A DNA stretch of 5,825 bases from Phycisphaerae bacterium. Lineage in GTDB: Bacteria > Planctomycetota > Phycisphaerae > Phycisphaerales > SM1A02. The stretch covers positions 1 to 5,825 of the forward strand of contig JABJQE010000337.1 in NCBI GenBank assembly GCA_018663565.1, read 5' to 3'. Position 1 is the first letter of the stretch. Every line of letters starts with the position of its first letter. This document shows positions 1 to 5,583 of this stretch, piece after piece. The notes under the pieces are model-generated. The model searched no databases, had not been told where the DNA came from, and saw only the letters and a list, made by a program, of their open reading frames with translations. The translations under genes were made by a program, and so were the position numbers.

Positions 1-47
1 CTAAAATCGCCTCCTGCCATTCACTCTCGGGGATAAGGGATGCGTTC

Positions 48-1715
48 ATGACCACATCAGATCACAGCAATACAACCACGCCAGCAGGCGGTGGGTCAGC
101 CGACCCAGCCACCGTGAGTCTTTCTGGCTATGTCATTGACCGAGTCTATGAGCCGGACCAGGTTCCGACCACTGCACCAGGCGATGCGAGTCAACCCCAC
201 GAGCGGATTGGTGAACCCGGGCAGTTCCCGTATACCCGTGGCGTGCACCCCGGCATGTACCGAACACGCCAGTGGACCATGCGGCAGTTCGCGGGATTTG
301 GCAGCGCCGATGACACGAATAAGCGATTCAAGTACCTCCTTGAAAACGCCAAGGGCACCAACACCGGCCTCTCGACGGCTTTCGACCTGCCCACCCTCAT
401 GGGTCGCGACAGCGATGACCCATTAAGCATGGGCGAAGTTGGTCGGTGCGGCGTGGCCATTGACACAATCGAGGATATGCACCGTTTGTATGCAGACATT
501 CCCATCGATGAGGTGACTGTCAGCCAAACGATCAATGGCCCCGCGTGCGTCATTTGGGCCATGTACATTGCCATGGCCAAACAGCGGAACATTGATCCCG
601 CAACACTTGGCGGCACTTTGCAGAATGACATTCTCAAAGAATTCCACAGTCAAAACGAGTTCATCTATCCACCAGAAGCATCGGTCAAGCTCGTCGTTGA
701 CACGATCGAGCATGCGATGAACCATCTCCCACGGTGGAATAGCATTTCAATCAGCGGCTACCACATCCGAGAAGCTGGCTCGAACGCAACGCAAGAACTC
801 GCATTTACCTTGCGTGATGGCATGGAATACGTCCAGGCCGCTATTGATCGCGGGCTTGACGTCGATGACTTCGCGCCACGGCTCTCGTTCTTCTTTAACT
901 CGCACAATGAGTTCTTCGAAGAAATTTGCAAGCTCCGCGCTGCCCGTCGCATCTGGTCCGTGGCCATGAAGGAACGATTCGGCGCACAGAATGATCGATC
1001 ACTACTCATGCGAACGCATGTACAGACCGCAGGATGCAGCCTGACGGAACAGCAACCACTGAATAACATCGTACGTGTGGCCTACCAGGCCATGGCCGGC
1101 GTACTTGGCGGCTGCCAAAGCCTGCATACCGACAGTATGGACGAAACGCTTGGTCTTCCTACCGAAACCGCCGTCCGCGTCGCGCTACGCACGCAACAAA
1201 TCTTGGCTGAAGAAACTGGCGTCACACGCGCGGTCGATCCACTCGGTGGTTCGTGGTTCGTAGAAGCATTGACTGATCAAATGCAAACCGACGCAGACAC
1301 GATCATTGGTGAAATCGACGATATGGGCGGCGTCGTCGCTGGTATTCACAAAGGATACTTCCGACGAAGTATTGCCGAAGCGAGTTACCGTTTCGGCCAG
1401 GAAATGGAAGCGGGCGACCGGCTGATCGTTGGCGTGAACGCATTCGAAGAAGGCAACGACTCTCACCAAGTTGAGATCCTGCAGATCCCCCATACAGTTG
1501 AAACGAACCAATGCGATCGACTCGAAACGTTCAAGAAGAACCGTGATGACGCGGGCGTATCAACCGCCCTCGACGCCATCCGCGATGCGGCCCGCGCCGA
1601 CAAGAACGTTATGCCATCGCTCATCGACGCCTCTCTCGCCAACTGCACGCTCGGCGAAATGGTGCAAGCAATGGCAGACGTTTATGGCCGGTACACCTCC
1701 GGCCCAGAGTGGTGA
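48..1715 (+). CDS. icmA: Acyl-CoA mutase large subunit, methylmalonyl-CoA mutase family, isobutyryl-CoA mutase-like (IcmA)
   Basis: This is the catalytic TIM-barrel subunit of an adenosylcobalamin-dependent carbon-skeleton mutase, probably cytoplasmic and interconverting isobutyryl-CoA and n-butyryl-CoA. Family motifs seen in the 555 residues are RQFAGFG (79-85), STAFDLP (109-115), GTLQNDILKEF (189-199), SISISGYH (232-239, with the catalytic His at 239), FAPRLSFFF (275-283), RTHVQTAG (322-329) and SLHTDSMDE (358-366). The positions of MCM Tyr89 and Arg207 (P. shermanii numbering), which bind the methylmalonyl carboxylate, are Phe81 and Gln202 here, the pair known from isobutyryl-CoA mutase. 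Ala111 sits where 2-hydroxyisobutyryl-CoA mutase has Asp. The protein ends at GRYTSGPEW, before any DxHxxG cobalamin domain, so a separate small subunit is needed; none is in the window. Its length matches IcmA (about 566) rather than full MCM (over 700). The first 25 residues are Thr/Gly/Ser-rich and probably disordered. ATG 48 is the first in-frame start in the window and has a GGGATAAGGGA ribosome-binding site 7 nt upstream. The mutase family is certain; the ICM specificity is inferred. Confidence 0.9.
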   Translation: MTTSDHSNTTTPAGGGSADPATVSLSGYVIDRVYEPDQVPTTAPGDASQPHERIGEPGQFPYTRGVHPGMYRTRQWTMRQFAGFGSADDTNKRFKYLLENAKGTNTGLSTAFDLPTLMGRDSDDPLSMGEVGRCGVAIDTIEDMHRLYADIPIDEVTVSQTINGPACVIWAMYIAMAKQRNIDPATLGGTLQNDILKEFHSQNEFIYPPEASVKLVVDTIEHAMNHLPRWNSISISGYHIREAGSNATQELAFTLRDGMEYVQAAIDRGLDVDDFAPRLSFFFNSHNEFFEEICKLRAARRIWSVAMKERFGAQNDRSLLMRTHVQTAGCSLTEQQPLNNIVRVAYQAMAGVLGGCQSLHTDSMDETLGLPTETAVRVALRTQQILAEETGVTRAVDPLGGSWFVEALTDQMQTDADTIIGEIDDMGGVVAGIHKGYFRRSIAEASYRFGQEMEAGDRLIVGVNAFEEGNDSHQVEILQIPHTVETNQCDRLETFKKNRDDAGVSTALDAIRDAARADKNVMPSLIDASLANCTLGEMVQAMADVYGRYTSGPEW

Positions 1716-1779
1716 TTGCGGACTACGACGCCCCAACTACCGCCTTCCCACTCCTCCACTCGCAATGTTGAAAAAACAA

Positions 1780-1805
1780 CCGCCCGCCTCCAAAGAGGCG
1801 GGCGG
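1780..1805. terminator. Bidirectional intrinsic terminator between convergent genes
   Basis: A perfect 11-bp GC-rich stem (1780-1790 with 1795-1805) closes on a 4-nt CAAA loop. On the minus strand it is followed directly by GTTGTTTTTT, a strong U-tract, which suits the gene ending at 1848. On the plus strand it is followed by GAGTATTTTG, a weaker U-run, about 65 nt after the mutase stop codon. The A-run before the stem can pair with the T-run after it, as is usual for two-way terminators. Confidence 0.88.
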
Positions 1806-1847
1806 GAGTATTTTGAGAATCAGTTGCGGTATGCAACCAACCGAGGA

Positions 1848-2081
1848 TTAATCGCCTCGCTTTGAGAACACGTAGATGATCACCAGAAGGGCGATCAGGC
1901 CGACGAATCCGCCGTTGCCAAGTTCGCTAATAAAGCCCATCAGCCGTTCGGTGATGCCACCGAAGTACCAGCTGTCATCCTTGCCGAACACGATCTGAAC
2001 GATCACGCCGACGGCGATGAAGAGCAGCGAGAGATCAATTAACTCGCGTGCCCAGCCCTTGATAGTTGTCATAGCATTCAT
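1848..2081 (-). CDS. Small two-helix membrane protein, function unknown
   Basis: I do not recognise the family. The 77-residue product has two hydrophobic segments, about residues 14-33 (LIDLSLLFIAVGVIVQIVFG) and 57-72 (NGGFVGLIALLVIIYV), joined by a mostly polar stretch of about 23 residues. Positive charges at both ends (K8, R12; K74, R75) suggest both termini face the cytoplasm. The helix-loop-helix plan with 'VGVIVQIVFGK' loosely recalls the first half of a MscL-type channel, but the protein is much shorter and I do not claim homology. The start at 2081 is chosen because GAGGAG lies 9 nt upstream; a longer frame to 2144 and an internal Met at 2072 lack a well-placed site. The gene faces the mutase tail to tail across a terminator and is expressed alone, apparently from the promoter at 2291-2318 with a long leader. 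Confidence 0.72.
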   Translation of the reverse strand: MNAMTTIKGWARELIDLSLLFIAVGVIVQIVFGKDDSWYFGGITERLMGFISELGNGGFVGLIALLVIIYVFSKRGD

Positions 2082-2090
2082 GCTGCGTAT

Positions 2091-2096
2091 CTCCTC
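2091..2096 (-). promoter_or_regulatory. Ribosome-binding site fixing the start at 2081
   Basis: The minus strand reads GAGGAG here, 9 nt before ATG 2081. This site decides the start of the small membrane protein over the longer open frame beginning at 2144. Confidence 0.65.
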
Positions 2097-2256
2097 GCGA
2101 GATCGACCTCCATGCCGATCCGCCTGACCATGGTCGAGGAACAATCACGGCGAAGACTACGAAATGTCTCCGCCGACCGCCCTCTGTGAAAGTTGGTATC
2201 GGACCAATGATTGAGATCCGGCCAATATAGGCAGAAAGCGCATAAATGCACGATTG

Positions 2257-2281
2257 TAAGCCATTGTTGCACAGTGGCTTA
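2257..2281. repeat. 25-bp palindrome, possible operator or leader hairpin
   Basis: TAAGCCA (2257-2263) is the inverse complement of TGGCTTA (2275-2281). Inside it TGT (2265-2267) pairs with ACA (2271-2273) around a TGC centre, so 10 of 11 half-site positions match; the odd pair, T2264 with G2274, could be a wobble in plus-strand RNA. It covers roughly +3 to +28 of the transcript predicted from the minus-strand promoter. That is a typical place for a repressor site, or for a hairpin at the 5' end of the leader. Confidence 0.45.
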
Positions 2282-2290
2282 TGCCCCTCG

Positions 2291-2318
2291 ATTATTTCAA
2301 CAAGGTTGACGTTGTCAA
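2291..2318 (-). promoter_or_regulatory. Sigma70-type promoter for the small membrane protein gene
   Basis: Read on the minus strand, TTGACA (2318-2313, full match to the -35 consensus) is followed after 16 nt by AATAAT (2296-2291, five of six to the -10 consensus). The predicted start site is near 2284, giving a leader of about 200 nt before ATG 2081. The -35 box overlaps the inverted repeat TTGAC-N3-GTCAA (2306-2318). The call is by motif only. Confidence 0.45.
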
Positions 2319-2463
2319 AGTTCAATACTGCCCGCCCTCCCCAGATTATTGGGCCTTATCGTCAAAATATCCGCGTCGGTGGTGACTTACCGCCAGAACC
2401 TTGAGATCGGACACTGTACTGCCGAAAGCAAGGCGTAGATGAGGACCCAAGGAGAAGGATCCC

Positions 2464-2673
2464 ATGCGTACGCTTATTACAGCCGCTGCTGCGGCGGGTG
2501 CAGGCACCGCCCTCGCTGGCAGGCAGCGAATTGACTACAAACTTATCGGCACCCTGCATGATGCCAACGACAACGCCGTACCAGACGAATGCGAATTCAC
2601 CGACTGCAATGAAAATGACATTGCTGATGGCACAAGCGAAGACTGCAATGGCAACGGCGGCCAGGCATCCTGA
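2464..2673 (+). CDS. Short secreted protein with Asp/Asn-rich calcium-binding-like repeats, probably truncated
   Basis: The 69-residue product begins with MRTLITAAAAAGAGTALAG, which looks like a short export signal with a possible cleavage site after ALA (residues 16-18). The rest carries repeat units of a type common in secreted planctomycete proteins: DANDNAVPDECE (33-44), then TDCNENDIADGTSEDCNGNG (46-65). In larger proteins the unit normally runs on as 'GIPDECE'; here it breaks off after GNG and stops four residues later. Spaced Asp/Asn residues suggest calcium binding, as in dockerin or thrombospondin type 3 repeats. AAGGAG lies 9 nt before the ATG, so translation is plausible. It could be a remnant of a larger surface protein rather than a complete gene. 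The stop codon abuts the stop of the convergent hydrolase. No enzymatic function is visible. Confidence 0.55.
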   Translation: MRTLITAAAAAGAGTALAGRQRIDYKLIGTLHDANDNAVPDECEFTDCNENDIADGTSEDCNGNGGQAS

Positions 2674-3372
2674 TCACACGCTTGTAGCGTGAGTCGCCAC
2701 GGCCGCCTCGGCCAATGAGGGCTCCATGCCTGCAGTGCCAAATCCACCTGTTTTGAGAAAGCGAATCACGAGCGATATCGTCTCGGGGTGATTCATCATT
2801 CTGGTGTGTGAGGCATGCACCATGGCCAAGTCGGTCGCCGCAGGATGTACAGCCTCTCGCAGCGACACCGTGCCATCATGCACTTCATCATGCTCAAACA
2901 CGCCTCGCATCGCTCCAAGCCACGACGGTGGATTATCAAGCGTCGCTCCACTGGTACCGACAATAATGCCACATGGCCGGGGTGGATCAGGACACAGCGG
3001 CTCATTGACCAGTTCCCCGCATGCCGGCCCCATCAGCCAACGGAGTGGTGGCGTAGCCGCCACAAAGCGCGCCATGCTGCTGGCATGATTCGGTGGCCCA
3101 AGCATGACACAACCTTTCCAATTGAATCGCGAGGCAAGTGTTCGAAGTACAAGCCCGCCCATCGAGTGCGTAAGGCCGATGAGTGGATGCTCCACTTGTA
3201 AGTCGCCAAGTTCTGAAGACACGTGTTCTGCGGCTTCCCGCACAGTGCACCGCCGCGATGGATAGCCCAGCAACCGCGTGTCGAACCCAGACGCTTGAAT
3301 CTGTGAATCCAAATACGCCATCGACCGTCTTGTGCGGCCGAGACCATGCAGCAGTATGACGGTTCCTTCCAC
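2674..3372 (-). CDS. Alpha/beta-fold hydrolase, lipase/esterase-like
   Basis: This is a 232-residue serine hydrolase, probably cytoplasmic because it starts directly at the first core strand (GTVILLHGLGRTRRSM, 3-18) with no signal peptide. HGLG (9-12) is the oxyanion-hole region. The nucleophile is Ser70 in THSMGG (68-73), where Thr replaces the first Gly of the usual GxSxG; as I recall, THSMG is normal in this lipase-like branch. Asp166 in HDGTVS (165-170) and His189 in HASHTRMM (186-193) complete a triad. MLGPPNHAS (90-98) is another branch motif. The substrate cannot be deduced; a lipid or carboxylic ester is the general expectation. The core ends near residue 211 and is followed by an Ala-rich tail of about 21 residues. 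The start is GTG 3372, with AGGA 7 nt upstream. The gene is divergent from hisS with 96 bp between them. Confidence 0.85.
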   Translation of the reverse strand: MEGTVILLHGLGRTRRSMAYLDSQIQASGFDTRLLGYPSRRCTVREAAEHVSSELGDLQVEHPLIGLTHSMGGLVLRTLASRFNWKGCVMLGPPNHASSMARFVAATPPLRWLMGPACGELVNEPLCPDPPRPCGIIVGTSGATLDNPPSWLGAMRGVFEHDEVHDGTVSLREAVHPAATDLAMVHASHTRMMNHPETISLVIRFLKTGGFGTAGMEPSLAEAAVATHATSV

Positions 3373-3468
3373 AATGAAATCCTACCACGCAGGCTCGCAC
3401 AGTCGCAACGGGGACGGCTAGGCTCCACTCGCGCACAGCCCCAACTCTCTGATACCCTCCGACCTCCC

Positions 3469-4818
3469 ATGGCTTCCTCCCGTCACATCTTTCAAGCTCC
3501 AAAGGGCATGCGGGACTTCTTTCCGGAAGACATGGCTATTCGTCACCATCTTGAGCAAGCCTGGCGATCAGCTTCCATTCGGCATGGATTTGACGAAATA
3601 AACGGTCCTACCTTTGAACACCTCGAGCTGTACACCATCAAGAGCGGTGATGGAATTGTCAGCGAGCTGTTCTCATTCCAACGCAGCGGTGGCCAAACCG
3701 ACTACGCGCTCCGCGCTGAATTCACACCTACGCTTGCTCGAATGGTCGCGGCCAAAGGGCGATCGCTCACGGTACCAACCAAGTGGTTTGCAATCCCCGA
3801 TCTCTTTCGCGCCGAGCGCCCGCAGAAGGGACGCCTGCGAGAACACCGTCAATGGAACGTAGATATTCTTGGTGTCGCCGGGCCCGAGGCCGATGCAGAA
3901 GTTATTGCGGTGGCCGTTGCCGCGCTTCGTGGGCTGGGGCTTGGACCAGAAGACATACGCGTGCGGATCAGCCACCGTGGCGCTGCTGCGAGCATGCTCG
4001 CAGCACTTGGCGTGCCTGAAGATCGCATGACCGAAGCCTTTGGGCTGATTGATAAACGCGAGAAACTTCCGTCAGAAGTCTTTACAGAACAAGCGGCGGC
4101 GCTGGGCCTTCAAGCTAGCGGAGTGGCGAAACTTGATGAGATGACCGGCAGCCGCATTTCAGGTGATCAGCCACCTGCCTCTATTGCGAAAACGCACGGA
4201 CTTCCTGTCGAGTCGGTAGCCGAACTTGATGCGCTTGCGAGCGAACTCGACAAGCGTGGGTTGCTGCCATTCTGTGATTGGGATCTCGGTATTGTGCGCG
4301 GTCTTGCTTACTACACCGGAACAGTGTGGGAAATCCATGACGCCCGCGGCGCGTTCCGGGCCATCGCCGGCGGCGGCCGCTACGACGGACTCGTTGAGAT
4401 GTTCGAGGGCCCGTCAACACCAGCCTGCGGCTTTGGTATGGGAGATGTTGTGCTTGCACTCCTCCTCGCCGACCGCGGATTGCTTGATGGTGATGTGTCC
4501 TTATGTCCAAGACCCGATGTCTTTGTGCTCTCATCTGGACACGACCAAGCGGAAGATCTGCTCGTGCCGCTCTCGACTGGACTACGCGACATCGGATTGC
4601 ATGTTCGCCACACCTGGAAAGCAACCCGCAACATCGGAAAGCAATTCAAAGAAGCCGCCAGTTGCCGCGCCAGAATTGCCGTCGTACTTGGCGAGGAAGT
4701 TGGACGCGGTATGGTTTCGGTGAAAGACCTTGACGCCGCCGAGCAATTTGATGTGTCGCTTGGCGATCTTTCGACATGGATCACGCGCAGACTCGCCGGC
4801 GGAGTTGAACGGGCGTGA
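3469..4818 (+). CDS. hisS: Histidyl-tRNA synthetase
   Basis: This class II aminoacyl-tRNA synthetase charges tRNA-His with histidine in the cytoplasm. The 449 residues show motif 1 (PKGMRDFFPEDM, 11-22), LRAEFTPTLARM (81-92), motif 2 with the catalytic Arg (FRAERPQKGRLREHRQWN, 113-130), the histidine-specific loop VRGLAYYTGTVWE (276-288, Arg277) and GGGRYDGLVEMFEG (301-314). An anticodon-binding domain follows from about residue 348 (PDVFVLSSG through KATRNIGKQF). Motif 3 reads GFGMGDVVLALLL (321-333), without the Arg of the usual GxxxGxER. The loop has Ala280 where many bacteria have Asp. Both may be lineage traits of a divergent clade. The start at ATG 3469 matches the family N-terminus; an in-frame ATG at 3346 would add 41 non-homologous residues and overlap the hydrolase. 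No Shine-Dalgarno sequence precedes 3469. GATACC (3451-3456) might be a -10 box giving a very short leader. The gene overlaps mqnB by 4 nt. Confidence 0.96.
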   Translation: MASSRHIFQAPKGMRDFFPEDMAIRHHLEQAWRSASIRHGFDEINGPTFEHLELYTIKSGDGIVSELFSFQRSGGQTDYALRAEFTPTLARMVAAKGRSLTVPTKWFAIPDLFRAERPQKGRLREHRQWNVDILGVAGPEADAEVIAVAVAALRGLGLGPEDIRVRISHRGAAASMLAALGVPEDRMTEAFGLIDKREKLPSEVFTEQAAALGLQASGVAKLDEMTGSRISGDQPPASIAKTHGLPVESVAELDALASELDKRGLLPFCDWDLGIVRGLAYYTGTVWEIHDARGAFRAIAGGGRYDGLVEMFEGPSTPACGFGMGDVVLALLLADRGLLDGDVSLCPRPDVFVLSSGHDQAEDLLVPLSTGLRDIGLHVRHTWKATRNIGKQFKEAASCRARIAVVLGEEVGRGMVSVKDLDAAEQFDVSLGDLSTWITRRLAGGVERA

Positions 4819-5453
4819 CGATTGTATTGGTGGTTGCAGTAGACGCCGAGGCGGCCGCTGTTGGCACCCGCGAAGGTGTCCACGTCGTGACTGCAGGCGT
4901 TGGACGCACCAACGCAGCCATCGCCACAACACTTGCCTCGCAGAAAGACCAAGTGCATGCCGTCATTTCGGTTGGAGTAGCCGGCGCCCTTCCTGGGAGC
5001 AATCTGAATATTGGCGACCTCATCGGGGCAAACTTCTGCGTCTATGCAGAAGAGGGAATCGAGACGCCCACCGGCTTTCAAGACATGAGTTCGCTCGGCT
5101 TTTCGCTTGGTGACTTTTCGGGCAATGATGTGCCCTGTGATCCACACTTGATTCAAGCAGTACAAGACCTTGTTCCGATCGGCCGAATTGCCACCGTGGC
5201 GACCTGCTCTGGCACTGATGAGGCAGCCGATCGAATTGCCACCCGGACTAAGTGCGTTGCTGAAGCCATGGAGGGCGCCGCCGTCGTGCACACTGCAAGG
5301 CGGCTTGGAGTACCCGCCATTGAAATCCGGGCTATCTCCAATACAACTGGCAATCGCGAGAGCCAAAAATGGGATCTCCCAGCTGCATTTTCAACGCTAC
5401 AAAACGCACTACCCCCGATCCTGGACCGACTCATGGCAGTCAATCCGGAATAA
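4815..5453 (+). CDS. mqnB: Futalosine hydrolase (menaquinone biosynthesis)
   Basis: MqnB cleaves futalosine to hypoxanthine and dehypoxanthine futalosine, the second step of the futalosine route to menaquinone; it is a cytoplasmic enzyme of the nucleoside phosphorylase/MTA-SAH nucleosidase fold. The 212 residues show the N-terminal strand VLVVAVDAEAAAV (4-16), AGVGRTNAA (27-35), the glycine loop SVGVAGALPGS (52-62) and the substrate-binding VAEAMEGAAVVHTA (148-161). The family-specific segment IEIRAISNTTG (169-179) continues through WDLPAA (186-191). The length is typical. The start codon is GTG at 4815, overlapping the hisS stop as GTGA, with GGAG 10 nt upstream, so translation is probably coupled to hisS. 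No other menaquinone gene is in view. The alternative, a general MTA/SAH nucleosidase, is less likely because of the AISN...WDLP signature. Confidence 0.9.
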   Translation: MTIVLVVAVDAEAAAVGTREGVHVVTAGVGRTNAAIATTLASQKDQVHAVISVGVAGALPGSNLNIGDLIGANFCVYAEEGIETPTGFQDMSSLGFSLGDFSGNDVPCDPHLIQAVQDLVPIGRIATVATCSGTDEAADRIATRTKCVAEAMEGAAVVHTARRLGVPAIEIRAISNTTGNRESQKWDLPAAFSTLQNALPPILDRLMAVNPE

Positions 5454-5470
5454 TCGCGGCATTCGGCAGA

Positions 5471-5496
5471 GACCTGCCCCTGCACCGCAGCAGGTC
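5471..5496 (+). terminator. Weak hairpin after mqnB, possible terminator
   Basis: GACCTGC (5471-5477) pairs with GCAGGTC (5490-5496); inside, TGC (5481-5483) pairs with GCA (5487-5489) around an ACC loop, leaving a 3-nt CCC bulge. It lies 18 nt after the mqnB stop. There is no T-run after it, so intrinsic termination is doubtful; it may only stabilise the 3' end of the message. Confidence 0.25.
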
Positions 5497-5542
5497 GCAG
5501 GACCAACCTTCAGACCACGCTGAATCATGCCGACGAACACCA

Positions 5543-5571
5543 CGGCGGAATATCCCCCTTGGATACCGCCG
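5543..5571 (+). promoter_or_regulatory. Hairpin touching the ribosome-binding site of the downstream gene
   Basis: CGGCGG (5543-5548) pairs with CCGCCG (5566-5571) and TATCC (5551-5555) with GGATA (5561-5565). This gives an 11-bp stem with a 2-nt AA bulge and a 5-nt loop. Its last base is the first G of the GGAGGT ribosome-binding site. It could modulate translation of the gene at 5584 or end mqnB transcripts, but no T-run follows. Confidence 0.35.
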
Positions 5572-5576
5572 GAGGT
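5571..5576 (+). promoter_or_regulatory. Strong ribosome-binding site fixing the start at 5584
   Basis: GGAGGT lies 7 nt before ATG 5584. An upstream in-frame ATG at 5527 has no such site, and a downstream ATG at 5611 is too far away, so 5584 is the best start. Confidence 0.75.
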
Positions 5577-5583
5577 ACCCCAC

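Larger units (their letters stand above)
2082..2463. other. Intergenic region between divergent small genes
   Basis: These 382 bases carry no credible gene; open frames here lack ribosome-binding sites and family features. The region holds, on the minus strand, a sigma70-like promoter (2291-2318) and a leader of about 200 nt toward the membrane protein. It also contains a 25-bp palindrome (2257-2281) and two shorter inverted repeats: TTGGT-N5-ACCAA (2193-2207) and TTGAC-N3-GTCAA (2306-2318), the latter overlapping the promoter -35 box. No convincing plus-strand promoter was seen for the gene starting at 2464, although AAGGAG (2449-2454) is a clear ribosome-binding site for it. Confidence 0.6.

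Noticed and set aside
1..36. Possible tail of an upstream plus-strand gene ending at TAA 34-36
   Set aside because: Only 11 codons are visible and they match nothing recognisable, so coding status cannot be supported.
40..51. Three-codon mini-ORF (ATG CGT TCA TGA) overlapping the mutase start as ATGA
   Set aside because: The purine run is directly adjacent to this ATG, too close to serve it, and such a short frame is expected by chance.
191..637. A 148-codon minus-strand frame inside the mutase gene
   Set aside because: It is antisense to a strongly conserved coding region, without a ribosome-binding site or family features.
2193..2207. TTGGT-N5-ACCAA inverted repeat as an independent operator
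   Set aside because: A 5-bp half site with a 5-nt gap is common by chance. It is noted only as part of the leader.
2035..2325. A 96-codon minus-strand frame in the leader of the small membrane protein
   Set aside because: It begins upstream of the predicted promoter boxes, has no ribosome-binding site and a composition without recognisable features. It is treated as leader or non-coding DNA.
2821..2900. Thr68 in place of Gly in the hydrolase nucleophile elbow as evidence of inactivity
   Set aside because: The Ser, Asp and His of the triad are all present, and THSMG appears to be a normal variant in this lipase-like branch.
3002..3502. Long minus-strand frames overlapping the hydrolase (to 3470 and 3502)
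   Set aside because: They are frame-shifted shadows of the hydrolase gene, with Cys/Trp/Arg-rich translations and no motifs.
4380..5366. A 328-codon open frame on the minus strand opposite hisS and mqnB
   Set aside because: It runs antisense to two genes with clear family motifs, its translation shows no recognisable domain and is rich in Ser/Pro/Arg as antisense shadows in GC-rich DNA often are, and it has no good start signal.
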